Shown here one piece after another: positions 9,988 through 18,166 of a stretch of 30,265 bases of DNA. Source of the stretch: JAAYCB01 sp012744395 (lineage in GTDB: Bacteria; Planctomycetota; Planctomycetia; Pirellulales; Thermoguttaceae); contig JAQVNJ010000071.1 in NCBI GenBank assembly GCA_028703175.1, positions 1-30,265 of the forward strand, read 5' to 3'. Each line of letters opens with the position of its first letter. Position 1 is the stretch's first letter. The notes under the pieces were generated by a model that saw only the letters and a list, made by a program, of their open reading frames with translations, made no database searches and was not told the DNA's origin. A program made the translations under genes and the position numbers.

Positions 9988-11664
9988 TCATCCGACAAGT
10001 CGTCCGGCTGCCCAGATCGCCAGCTTCTCGCGGAAGATCTTCGCGTTGTGGCGGATGTCGACCGGGAACGACGGATGGATCAGGAACGTGTCGATATCGG
10101 CGGTCAGCGGGCTGGAGGCGGCAAGTCCGCGGATTTCCTCGATGAATTCTCGGTGCTGGTCCTCGGTCTGCGGAGCCTTGCCCCGCAGCGGTTCGAGCAG
10201 GATCACCGGCCGCTGCCGGCCGGGCTCGCCGACGCCGACCAGCGCGCTCCGCGCGACGGCTTCGTGCCGGTTGAAGATCGCCTCGCAAGGGATCGTGTAC
10301 TTCGTCCCCGCCGCGGTTCGCACCCGGTGTGCCATCCGCCCGCAGAACCAGAACCGGTCCTGGTCGTCGAGATACCCGGCGTCGCCCATGCGATGCCAGA
10401 CGCGGCCGCCGTCGGCGATCTTGCCGGCCGCATTCGCCTCGACCCGGGTCACGTAGCGGCGGGTGACGACGGGTCCGGCGACGATCAACTCGCCGATCTC
10501 GCCTCGCGGCAGAATCTCGGCATCGCCGATGCCGGGAATCGGCCCATCGACCGCGCGGATCACCCGCCACTGGATGCCGGAAAACCTGCGGCCCACGCAG
10601 ACGCCCGCCCCCTGGTCGGTCTTCGCCGCAGTCTCGGCGAGCACCTCGGACGCGGCAATCGAGGCCACCGGCAGCGACTCGGTGGCGCCGTAGGGCGTGT
10701 GGATGTCGCCCTCCGGGTGGATGCAGGCCTTCATCCGCCGCAGAACGTGGACAGGAACCGGCGCGCCGGCCGAGAGCACCCGGCGGAGGGTTGGCAGGCT
10801 CGCGCCGTTGGCCTCGCAGTAGCGGCCGACCCGATTCCAGATCGCCGGCGAGCCGAACGACTGGGTGGCATGCCAGTCGCGGGCCGCTTCGAGAATCTTT
10901 CTGGGGTCGACTTCGGCCGGCCGTGCAGGGTCCATGTCGGGGATCACGGCGGTGACGCCCATCGCGCAGTTGAACAATCCGAACAGGGGGAACCCGGGGA
11001 TATCGACCTCGCCGGGTTGGATCCCGTAGAAGTCGCGAATCTGCTCGACCTGGGCGTCGAAGTTGCCGTGGGTGAACTCGACGCCCTTGGGCGGCCCCGT
11101 GCTTCCGGTTGTGAAGATGATCGCGGCCGGATCGCCGGCACGGGTCTCCGCCAGTTGCGGGCCTTCACAGGGTGTGCTGCGCAACTCGGCCAGGGTTGGC
11201 CCGCCCCAGAACCAGCGCCTGCCGACGGTCACGTTGTAGCGCGCCTGGCGAAACCGCCCGCGGAGCAGCGCCCGCACGGCCTGCACGGCGGGGATCGCGG
11301 CGAAACCGCGGGGCCGGGCGTCTTCAAGGCAGCGAACCAGGTTTCTCCGCCCCATGCCGGGGTCGATCAGGATGATCACAGCGCCGGCTTTGAACAGGGC
11401 GAACACGAGGGAGACGAAATCGACGCCCGGCCGCACCAGCAGGGCAATCCGTGTGCCGGCTGCGACGCCCATCCGGCGGAGTCCGCGGGCGATGCAGTCG
11501 CTGTCTTCGTCGAGTTGGCTGAAGGAGAGCTGCCTGTAGCGCCGCCTGCCCGAGCGGCCGTAGCCGAGCGGTTCGACGACTGCCGGGTCGTGCGGCTGGC
11601 GCCGAGCCATTTCGGGCAGCCGGGCGGCGATGTTCACGGCACCCTCTGTCGGTCGCGATCCCAT
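9988..11664 (-). CDS. AMP-dependent synthetase/ligase, OleC-like (fatty acyl)
   Basis: Encodes 558 aa of the ANL (acyl-CoA synthetase-like) superfamily. The P-loop IIFTTGSTGPPKG, the YGATES core and the hinge region GDAGYLDDQDRFWFCGR are present. It resembles the 'fatty acid CoA ligase family' that includes OleC, the beta-lactone synthetase of long-chain olefin biosynthesis. OleC-like cues are the ALLVRPGVDFVSLVFALFKAG stretch, IDPGMGRRNLVRC and NVTVGRRWFWGGPTL. No oleA, oleB or oleD is nearby, so a plain fatty acyl-CoA/AMP ligase is also possible. The ATG at 11664 has GAGGG about 5 nt upstream and lies 8 bp after the stop of the lipoprotein gene, so it is probably the last gene of an aspS-lipoprotein-ligase transcript. 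Longer in-frame extensions overlap that gene and are rejected. Confidence 0.83.
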   Translation of the reverse strand: MGSRPTEGAVNIAARLPEMARRQPHDPAVVEPLGYGRSGRRRYRQLSFSQLDEDSDCIARGLRRMGVAAGTRIALLVRPGVDFVSLVFALFKAGAVIILIDPGMGRRNLVRCLEDARPRGFAAIPAVQAVRALLRGRFRQARYNVTVGRRWFWGGPTLAELRSTPCEGPQLAETRAGDPAAIIFTTGSTGPPKGVEFTHGNFDAQVEQIRDFYGIQPGEVDIPGFPLFGLFNCAMGVTAVIPDMDPARPAEVDPRKILEAARDWHATQSFGSPAIWNRVGRYCEANGASLPTLRRVLSAGAPVPVHVLRRMKACIHPEGDIHTPYGATESLPVASIAASEVLAETAAKTDQGAGVCVGRRFSGIQWRVIRAVDGPIPGIGDAEILPRGEIGELIVAGPVVTRRYVTRVEANAAGKIADGGRVWHRMGDAGYLDDQDRFWFCGRMAHRVRTAAGTKYTIPCEAIFNRHEAVARSALVGVGEPGRQRPVILLEPLRGKAPQTEDQHREFIEEIRGLAASSPLTADIDTFLIHPSFPVDIRHNAKIFREKLAIWAAGRLVG

Positions 11665-11672
11665 TTCACCCT

Positions 11673-12407
11673 CTACCGGCTCCCCGGCTGCCCCGCCGGT
11701 TGCGGGTCGCCCGCGATCACGCGCAACACGTCCTTCAGAATCCGTCGCGTCGTCTCGGAGTAGTCGACGTCGAACCAGGCAATCTTGCCGTCGCGGTCGA
11801 GGACGTAGATTCGCGGAAGCCGCTCCGTGGCCACCTGGGAAAAATAGTCGCCGCTCGGGTCCATGAGGATTGGAAAGCCGACCTTGGCCTGGGTGAGAAT
11901 CTCGGCGACCGTCTCGGCGGAGTCCCGCTGGTTGATCGCCACGGCGTTGACCGTTTGGGCTCCGTAGGCCGACACGGCATCGGCCTGGATGTCTGCAACG
12001 ATCGACGCGGCGATCTTTTTTGAGGTGTCCGTCTCGCCGGCCGTCCAGAAGAGCACGACCGTGGCGGCTTCGCCACGCAGGTCGCTGATCGACACGTTCT
12101 TGCCGTCGGCCGCGGGGAGCGTGGCCTCCGGCAGAGGATCGCCGACCCCGATCTTGCACGTGGCCCTGAGGGCTTCGCTCAATTTGACTTCGGGGATCGT
12201 CGTCGGCTGCGGCCCGGACTCCGTGGGCACCTCGATCGGAATCGGCTGCTTGGGCTCAGGTTTCGCGGCGGACTCCGCCGCCGGCTCAAGCGGCGGCGGC
12301 GCCAGGCCGTCCGCCGGCTGCGGCGGGCGGTCGGGTGAACAGCCGAGCACGGCCATCGCGACTGCCAGAACTGCCCAAGCACCCCAGACTGCTGCCCGTT
12401 TGCTCAT
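11673..12407 (-). CDS. Thioredoxin-fold (TlpA/redoxin-like) lipoprotein
   Basis: Encodes 244 aa. A type II signal peptide with the lipobox VLGC (Cys23 lipidated) is followed by a Pro/Ala/Glu-rich linker of about 55 residues and a thioredoxin-like domain (about 85-235): VGDPLPEATLPAADGKNV, DLRGEAATVVLFWTAG, VGFPILMDPSGDY and LPRIYVLDRDGKIAW. The position where TlpA/ResA proteins carry C-x-x-C reads FWTAGETDTSKK, with no cysteine. Classical thiol-disulfide exchange is therefore unlikely; it may be structural, peroxiredoxin-like without cysteine, or a binding protein. The cis-Pro region (LPRIYVLD) is kept. A strong ribosome-binding site (GGAGGAGA) precedes the ATG. It lies 40 bp after aspS and 8 bp before the AMP-ligase, consistent with one operon. 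Confidence 0.85.
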   Translation of the reverse strand: MSKRAAVWGAWAVLAVAMAVLGCSPDRPPQPADGLAPPPLEPAAESAAKPEPKQPIPIEVPTESGPQPTTIPEVKLSEALRATCKIGVGDPLPEATLPAADGKNVSISDLRGEAATVVLFWTAGETDTSKKIAASIVADIQADAVSAYGAQTVNAVAINQRDSAETVAEILTQAKVGFPILMDPSGDYFSQVATERLPRIYVLDRDGKIAWFDVDYSETTRRILKDVLRVIAGDPQPAGQPGSR

Positions 12408-12447
12408 GATTGGTCTCCTCCTGATTGACGTTCCGCCGGCGCCGGGA

Positions 12448-14217
12448 TCATTCGCGAATGATCTTCACGCCCAATTCCCGCAACTGGTTGCCGTCGACCT
12501 GGCCCGGCGCGCCGGTCATCATGTCGGTCGCCCGTTGGGTCTTCGGAAATGCGATGCAGTCTCGAATATTGTCCAATCCGCCGAAGAGCATGACCAGCCG
12601 GTCCAGCCCGAGGGCGATGCCGCCGTGGGGCGGCGCCCCGTACTGGAGGGCGTCCAGCAGGAATCCGAAGCGGGTGGCGGCGGTCTGCTCATCGATGCCG
12701 AGCAGGCGGAAGACCTGGCTTTGCAGCTTCTGATCGTGGATTCGGATCGTTCCGCCGCCGGCTTCGAAGCCGTTGATCACCAGGTCGTAGGCCTGCGCCC
12801 GGCATTTCTCGGGCTCGCCGGCCAGCATCGCGCGGTCCTGCGGCCGCGGCGACGTGAAGGGATGGTGCATCGCCGCCCAGCAGGCTTCTTCCCTGTCGTA
12901 TTCGAACATCGGAAATTCGACGACCCAGGAGAAGTGCATCTGCCCCGGCTGGTAAAGCTCCAGCTCCGCGCCTAGGCGGCGGCGGAGCCCGTTGAGCGCC
13001 TTGCAGGTGACCTCCCACTTGTCGGCAATCAGCAGGAGCAGGTCGCCCGGCTCGGCCTGCATCCGCTCGGCGATTCTCGCCAGCGTCTCGTCGGAGAAAT
13101 TCTTGGCGATCGGCGAGGCGAGCCGCCGCTCGTCCCCCACCTTGAACCACGCCAGGCCCTTGGCGCCGAAGTCGCCGGTTACGTAGCCGGTCAGTTCATC
13201 GATGCCCTTGCGGGAGTAGCGGTCGGCCGCATTCTTGGCGTTCAGGCCGCGGACCTTGCCGCCCGAGGCGACCGTTTCGCGGAAGACGCGGAAATCGGCG
13301 GTTGCCGCCAGATCGCTGACATCGACCAGTTCCATGCCGAAACGCAGGTCCGGCGCGTCGTGGCCGAAACGCTCCATGGCTTCGTCGTAGGTCATCCGCG
13401 GCAGTGGCAGGCTCAGTTCGATGCCCAGCAGCTCCCTGGCGAGCCTCGCCATCAGCCCGTCGATCACGCCGATCACGTCGTTGGCGTCGACGAAGGCCAT
13501 TTCCAGGTCCAATTGGGTGAATTCGGGCTGGCGGTCGGCGCGGAGGTCCTCGTCGCGGAAGCAGCGGGCGATCTGCACGTAGCGGTCGTAACCGGCGATC
13601 ATCAGGATCTGCTTGTAGAGCTGCGGCGACTGGGGCAGGGCATAGAATGTCCCCGGTTGGACCCGGCTGGGCACGAGATAGTCGCGGGCTCCCTCCGGCG
13701 TGCTCCGCCCGAGCATCGGGGTCTCGATGTCGATGAACCCACGCTCGTCGAAGTAGTCGCGGATGAGTTTGACCATCCTGTGCCGGAGGATCAGGGTCCG
13801 CTGCATCTCGGGCCGGCGGAGGTCAAGAAACCGGTATTTCAGCCGCAGGTCCTCGCTCGGCTGCTCCTTGGCGCTGGGCTTCATCGGCGGGACTTTGCTC
13901 TTGTTCAAGACCTCCACGCGGCGGACGCGGACCTCGATCTGGCCGGTTGCCAGGTCGGCATTCTCCGTGCCGGCCGGCCGAGGCGCGACCTTCCCGCTGA
14001 TCGACACCACGTCTTCGCTCCGCAGCCTGCGGCCCGCCTCCAGATTCGCCGCCTCGCCCTCCGGGGCGAACACGATCTGGGTCTTGCCATAGCGATCGCG
14101 GAGATCGATAAATAGGGTCCCGCCGTGGTCGCGACAGGTATCGATCCATCCACAGAGGGTCACTTCCTGGCCAATCTGGTCGGCACGCAGCTCGCCGCAA
14201 GTATGAGTTCGGAGCAA
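12448..14217 (-). CDS. aspS: Aspartyl-tRNA synthetase
   Basis: Encodes 589 aa, the length of bacterial AspRS with its GAD insertion domain. It charges tRNA-Asp; bacterial forms may also charge tRNA-Asn if the organism uses the amidotransferase route. Visible are the N-terminal anticodon-binding OB fold (VTLCGWIDTCRDHGGTLFID), the catalytic-core helix RFLDLRRPEMQRTLILRHRM, class II motif 2 (FRDEDLRADRQPEFTQLD) and motif 3 (GIALGLDRLVMLFGG). The start is taken as the TTG at 14215-14217, giving M-L-R-T-H-T-C-G-E-L, because AAGGG lies about 8 nt upstream, this is where the family begins, and no ATG or GTG fits. In-frame upstream codons up to 14418 run into miaA and are not family sequence. A -10-like TACAAT (minus strand, 14307-14312) could be its promoter. 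Confidence 0.95.
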   Translation of the reverse strand: MLRTHTCGELRADQIGQEVTLCGWIDTCRDHGGTLFIDLRDRYGKTQIVFAPEGEAANLEAGRRLRSEDVVSISGKVAPRPAGTENADLATGQIEVRVRRVEVLNKSKVPPMKPSAKEQPSEDLRLKYRFLDLRRPEMQRTLILRHRMVKLIRDYFDERGFIDIETPMLGRSTPEGARDYLVPSRVQPGTFYALPQSPQLYKQILMIAGYDRYVQIARCFRDEDLRADRQPEFTQLDLEMAFVDANDVIGVIDGLMARLARELLGIELSLPLPRMTYDEAMERFGHDAPDLRFGMELVDVSDLAATADFRVFRETVASGGKVRGLNAKNAADRYSRKGIDELTGYVTGDFGAKGLAWFKVGDERRLASPIAKNFSDETLARIAERMQAEPGDLLLLIADKWEVTCKALNGLRRRLGAELELYQPGQMHFSWVVEFPMFEYDREEACWAAMHHPFTSPRPQDRAMLAGEPEKCRAQAYDLVINGFEAGGGTIRIHDQKLQSQVFRLLGIDEQTAATRFGFLLDALQYGAPPHGGIALGLDRLVMLFGGLDNIRDCIAFPKTQRATDMMTGAPGQVDGNQLRELGVKIIRE

Positions 14218-14336
14218 CGCAGAAACCCTTGAATAGTACGACTTTAAGGCGCCCTTCCCGCGGCCGTCCGCGCGGCACGTCCGCGGGTGGGCAAGGCAAA
14301 CCCCTGATTGTAAACGAGCGACGCCGTCGCGAACAG

Positions 14337-15275
14337 TCAAGTCCCGCGGCCCTCGGCAAAGATCGCCCGCGCCACGCCGCGGGCATCGATCGGCTCGCCG
14401 ATCGGCACGGGCCGGCATTCACTCAGGCTGCGGAACCAGGTCCACTGGCGCTTGGCGAACTGCCGGGTGTGGGTTTTGACCCGTTCGATCGTCTCTGCCA
14501 GTCCCGGCCCGCCCCGCAGGTGCTCGATCACCTCGCGGTAGCCGACCGCCTGCGACGCCGTTCTTCCCAGCGGCGTCTGGCGGGCGAGGAGGCGGCGGAC
14601 CTCGTCGACGAGCCCCTCGTCGAACATCGCCTCGACCCGGCAGTTGATCCTGCGGTAGAGGTCGGCGCGAGGCCAATCGAGCAGAAACACCCGGCACCGC
14701 TCGGCCGGCAGCCCGCGGTCGAAGTGCCTCTGCCACTTGCTGATCGGGACGCCGGTCTTCAGAAACACCTCCAGCGCCCGCACGAGTCTGCGGAGGTCGT
14801 TCGGATGTAGCCTTGCGGCCGCGGCGGGGTCCACCTCGACCAGGCGGCGGTGGAGCGTGCCGGGGCGCGCCCGTTCCTCCTCTTCGAGGTTCCGGCGGAG
14901 CGGCGGATCGGCCGCGGGGCCCTTGAAGGTGCCGCGGAGCAGACCCTTCAGATAGAGCGGCGTTCCCCCGACGAACAGCACTTCCTTCCCCCGCCGGCGG
15001 ATGTCGGCAACACATGCCTCGGCGGCCGCCAGATACTCGGCGAGGCTGAATTGCCGGTCCGGTTCGACAAGGTCGATCAGGTGATGGGGCGTTGCCGCGC
15101 GTTGCTCGACGGTCGGTTTGGCGGTGCCAATGTCCATTCCCCGGTAGACCGCCATCGAGTCGAGCGAAACGATCTCGGCCCCCAGGAGCGAGGCCAGGGC
15201 GATGCCAATCTCCGTCTTTCCACCCGCGGTTGGACCGGTCAAAAACCAGCACCCGGTTGCTCGGAAGCTCTCCAT
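14337..15275 (-). CDS. miaA: tRNA dimethylallyltransferase
   Basis: Encodes 312 aa, the usual MiaA length. MiaA transfers a dimethylallyl group to N6 of A37 in tRNAs reading UNN codons. Visible are the P-loop TGPTAGGKTE (13-22), the substrate motif SLDSMAVYRGMDIGTAKP, the HHLIDLVEP segment, GGTPLYLKGLLRG and the C-terminal QAVGYREV and THTRQFAKRQWTWFR motifs. All are conserved and the gene looks intact. GAAAGG about 10-15 nt upstream is a modest ribosome-binding site. It lies 119 bp upstream of aspS on the same strand, grouping tRNA modification with tRNA charging. Confidence 0.96.
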   Translation of the reverse strand: MESFRATGCWFLTGPTAGGKTEIGIALASLLGAEIVSLDSMAVYRGMDIGTAKPTVEQRAATPHHLIDLVEPDRQFSLAEYLAAAEACVADIRRRGKEVLFVGGTPLYLKGLLRGTFKGPAADPPLRRNLEEEERARPGTLHRRLVEVDPAAAARLHPNDLRRLVRALEVFLKTGVPISKWQRHFDRGLPAERCRVFLLDWPRADLYRRINCRVEAMFDEGLVDEVRRLLARQTPLGRTASQAVGYREVIEHLRGGPGLAETIERVKTHTRQFAKRQWTWFRSLSECRPVPIGEPIDARGVARAIFAEGRGT

Positions 15276-15394
15276 CGCCCGCGGCGGCCTTTCAGCCCAC
15301 TTGTACTTGCTGGTGATTCGTTCTAGGCTACGCAGAGCGGCGCGCAGACCTTGATTGTGATCGATTCATTCGTTCTGCAAAAGGGACCTTCGCG

Positions 15395-15760
15395 ATGAAT
15401 GCACCGCAGACGGTTCTGCACCGGATCATGGGCGTAATCGAAGTTCGCAAAAGAGACCGCCCCGCCGACTCCTACACCACGCTCCTGTTGGACAGCGGCA
15501 CGCAGCGAATCGCCTCGAAGCTTCGCGAAGAGGCCGAGGAGTTGATCGAGGCCGCCACCGACACCACCTGTACCTCGCCGAAGTTCGTGATCCACGAGGC
15601 GGCCGACCTGGTCTACCACATGCTCGTCCTCCTGGCCGATTGCGGCGTTTCGCTCCACCAGGTCGAGGCGGAACTGGAAAATCGCTTCGGCGTCTCGGGG
15701 CTGGCCGAGAAGGCGTCGCGCGGGGGGAGCGGGGCCGGCCATCTGCCGCGGAAGGGCTGA
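15395..15760 (+). CDS. hisE: Phosphoribosyl-ATP pyrophosphatase
   Basis: Encodes 121 aa of the all-alpha NTP pyrophosphatase fold. HisE hydrolyses phosphoribosyl-ATP to phosphoribosyl-AMP, the second step of histidine synthesis. Diagnostic acidic motifs are EEAEEL (45-50) and HEAADLVYHMLVLL (67-80), which bind Mg2+ and the pyrophosphate. The N-terminal part (DSYTTLLLDSGTQRIASKL) fits the family. The last ~15 residues are a Gly/Arg-rich extension. No other his genes are adjacent and no HisI domain is fused. It diverges from miaA and converges on rnr. AAAGGGACC upstream is the likely ribosome-binding site. Confidence 0.93.
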   Translation: MNAPQTVLHRIMGVIEVRKRDRPADSYTTLLLDSGTQRIASKLREEAEELIEAATDTTCTSPKFVIHEAADLVYHMLVLLADCGVSLHQVEAELENRFGVSGLAEKASRGGSGAGHLPRKG

Positions 15761-15799
15761 CAGCCCGGTGGGCGGAAGCCGTTACCGTGCCACCGGCGC

Positions 15800-15819
15800 G
15801 GCCAGTCTCCCTGCTGGCC
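15800..15819. terminator. Hairpin between convergent hisE and rnr
   Basis: GGCCAG / CTGGCC, a 6-bp perfect stem with an 8-nt loop, in the 100-bp gap between the convergent hisE and rnr. A smaller GGGCT / AGCCC hairpin spans the hisE stop (15754-15766). Neither has a T-run, so they may act as 3'-end structures rather than strict intrinsic terminators. Confidence 0.3.
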
Positions 15820-15862
15820 TCTGACGGCTGGCGGCCGCGGGCTCGACGGAATCAACGGCGTG

Positions 15863-18064
15863 CTACGAATTGCGGCGTTTCCGGGCAGTCTTTCTGCGGA
15901 CCTGCGCCTTGGCCGCCGTGCGTTTCGGCCGGCGGACGACGCGGAAATCGAGCTGGCGGCGGTCGATGTCGACCCGGGCGACCGCCACCCGCAGGAGGTC
16001 GCCGAGCCGATACGCGCTGCCCGAGCGGAACCCGGCGAGCGTGTGGGTCGTGCGGTCGAACTGGTAGTAGTCGTCGGCCAGGGAATCGACGTGGATGAAC
16101 CCCTCGGCCGGCAACCCGACGCCCTGGGCAAACAGCCCATAGCTCTCCACGCCGGTGACGACCGCGTTCATCTCCTCGCCGATCCGCGTGCTGAAGTAGG
16201 CCAGCAGTTTCAGCTTGATCAGCTCGCGCTCGGCGTCTTCGGCGCGCTGCTCGCGTTCTGAGCAATGTTCGCCCAGGGTCACCAGCGCGTCGTAGTCGGC
16301 GGCCGGAGGCCGGCCCTGGATCACCGCGTCGAGCAAGCGGTGGACCGTCAGGTCGGGGTAGCGGCGGATCGGCGAGGTGAAGTGGCAGTAGCAGTCGCTG
16401 GCCAGGGCATAGTGGCCAAGCGGCTCGGGGCTGTAGACGGCCCGCTGCATCGAGCGGAGGAGGGCATACTGCACGGCCTGCTCCTGCGGCTGGCCGGCCA
16501 CCTGGGCGAGCAGGCTCTGGATCGCAAAGCGGCTTTCCAGGCCGCCGGTCTCAAAGCCGAGCTCGTCGACGAATTCGGCGAGCGCCTTGAGCTTCCGCGG
16601 GATCGGCGATTCGTGAATCCGCCGCAAGAAGGGGATTTCCCTGCCGGCCAGGGTCTCGGCCACGGCCTCGTTGGCGGCCAGCATGAACTCCTCGATGATC
16701 TGGTGGCTGACCGTGTTCTCGGCCTTGTGGGCCCCGACGACCTGCCCATGCTTGTCCAGATCGATCTCCACTTCGGGCAGGTTCATGTCGAGCGCGCCGT
16801 GCTCAAACCGCCGGCGGCGGAGGATCATCGCCAGCTCGTGCATCCGCCCGAGCAGGGCGTGGACCGCCTTGCCCAGCTTCCTCGTCCAGGCGGCCGGATC
16901 CGCCAGGTACCGGTCGACCTGTTCATAAGTCAGCCGCTTGCTGCTCTTGATGGCCGCGGGCTGGGCTTCGACGTGCGTCCGCACGCCCTCGGCGGTGAAC
17001 TCGATGTAGACGCTCTTGGTGTAGCGGACCTTGCCCGGCTGAAGGCTGGCCAGCCCGTTGGAAATCAGCTCCGGCAGCATGGGGATCACGCGGTCGGGCA
17101 GGTAGACGCTCGTCGCCCGCTGCCGCGCCTCGCGGTCGAGCGGCGTGCCGGGCTGGACGAAGTGCGAAACGTCGGCGATGTGGACCCCCAATCGCCAGTG
17201 GCCGTTGTCCAGCCGCTCGAGGGAAATCGCGTCGTCGAAATCCCTGGCGTCCGCCGGATCGATCGTCACGACGGTCTCGCCCAGCGCGTCGTAACGGCCA
17301 TCGATGGCGGACTGGTCGAAGCGTTCCACCTGCCGCCGCGCGTCTTCGAGCGCGTCGTCGGCGAACTCGCCGGGCAGGCTGAACTCGTGGATGATCGCCA
17401 GCGTGTCGACGCCGGGCTCGCCCCGCTGGCCGAGGATTCGCGTGATCACGCCTTCCCCGTCGTGGGTTGGCGACGGGAAGCGGACCATCTCGACGACGAC
17501 CTTGTCGTCGGGGACGACTCCCGCGGCGCCGGGATCGCCGACGAGGATCGGTCGGGAGAACACGGTCCCGTCGATCGCCACCAGGCCAGAGCCATCGCGT
17601 TCGAAATACGTGCCGACGAACTGGCTCGTCTGGCGCTGGAGGATTTCAACGATTTCGCCCCGCGGCCCGGGCCGCTTGCCGCCGCCGGCGAGCAGGCGAA
17701 CGGCCACCACGTCGCCGGTCGCGGCGTCCTTCGTCCGCTTGGCGGGAATGTAGACATCGGCGTCGCGGGCGGCGCCGCGCGGAGTGCCTTTGGGGCGGAC
17801 GAAGCCGAACCCGGCCTCGTTGCGGCGGAAGGTGCCGACCAGCCGGTTGCCCGCCGCCTTGGGAGCGTCAGGCGAGCGCACCAGGTGGCCGGCTCCGTAG
17901 GCGAGCTTTCCCGCCGCGACCAGCTTCTTGACCGCGGCCTTGACGTGGTCCCCCTCCGTCTTGGGCAGCCCGAGCCGCTGGGCGATCGAGCGGGGTTTAA
18001 TCGGCCGGTACCCCGGGCTTGCCACCAGTCGAAGGATCGCTTCGCTCAGTTCGGCAGCCTGCAT
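15863..18064 (-). CDS. rnr: Ribonuclease R (RNB/VacB family 3'-5' exoribonuclease)
   Basis: Encodes 733 aa. Processive hydrolytic exoribonuclease that degrades structured RNA. Domain order: N-terminal winged-helix-like region (1-65), two cold-shock OB folds (about 70-210; FRRNEAGFGFVRP and VGTYFERDGSGLVAID), the RNB catalytic domain with the metal-binding motif TIDPADARDFDDAI (267-280), an S1 domain near 640-715 (NAVVTGVESYGLFAQGVGLPAEGFIHVDSL) and a short Lys/Arg-rich tail. The signature HFTSPIRRYPDLTVHRLL is intact. The ATG has GAGGAG immediately upstream. It follows the yhaM-like gene by 98 bp on the same strand, pairing two 3'-5' exoribonucleases. Confidence 0.96.
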   Translation of the reverse strand: MQAAELSEAILRLVASPGYRPIKPRSIAQRLGLPKTEGDHVKAAVKKLVAAGKLAYGAGHLVRSPDAPKAAGNRLVGTFRRNEAGFGFVRPKGTPRGAARDADVYIPAKRTKDAATGDVVAVRLLAGGGKRPGPRGEIVEILQRQTSQFVGTYFERDGSGLVAIDGTVFSRPILVGDPGAAGVVPDDKVVVEMVRFPSPTHDGEGVITRILGQRGEPGVDTLAIIHEFSLPGEFADDALEDARRQVERFDQSAIDGRYDALGETVVTIDPADARDFDDAISLERLDNGHWRLGVHIADVSHFVQPGTPLDREARQRATSVYLPDRVIPMLPELISNGLASLQPGKVRYTKSVYIEFTAEGVRTHVEAQPAAIKSSKRLTYEQVDRYLADPAAWTRKLGKAVHALLGRMHELAMILRRRRFEHGALDMNLPEVEIDLDKHGQVVGAHKAENTVSHQIIEEFMLAANEAVAETLAGREIPFLRRIHESPIPRKLKALAEFVDELGFETGGLESRFAIQSLLAQVAGQPQEQAVQYALLRSMQRAVYSPEPLGHYALASDCYCHFTSPIRRYPDLTVHRLLDAVIQGRPPAADYDALVTLGEHCSEREQRAEDAERELIKLKLLAYFSTRIGEEMNAVVTGVESYGLFAQGVGLPAEGFIHVDSLADDYYQFDRTTHTLAGFRSGSAYRLGDLLRVAVARVDIDRRQLDFRVVRRPKRTAAKAQVRRKTARKRRNS

Positions 18065-18079
18065 ATCGTCTCCTCGATT

Positions 18080-18166
18080 CTAGGGCGGATGATTCGAACC
18101 TCCCCCAAACAGCCGCACGGCGCGCGCCACGGCCGCGCCGGTGAAGCCGCCGCCGCTGATCTTCAT
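18080..18166 (-). CDS. Possible 28-aa ORF overlapping the yhaM stop
   Basis: An ATG at 18164-18166 overlaps the TGA of the yhaM-like gene in an ATGA arrangement and opens a 28-codon frame (M-K-I-S-G-G-G-F-T-G..., ending N-H-P-P) that stops 15 bp before rnr. The overlap would allow coupled translation, and the frame fills most of the gap. It is Gly-rich, contains a 10-bp GC palindrome (18119-18128) and matches nothing I know. It could equally be chance. Confidence 0.2.
   Translation of the reverse strand: MKISGGGFTGAAVARAVRLFGGGSNHPP

Noticed and set aside
9115..11763. Long plus-strand open frame across lptB, the gap and the AMP-ligase
   Set aside because: It spans a gene boundary in the wrong frame and strand for both real genes; produced by high GC3.
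18070..18082. TAGAAT as a separate rnr promoter (minus strand, 18077-18082)
   Set aside because: Only 12 nt separate it from the start codon, so transcription would begin inside the ribosome-binding site.
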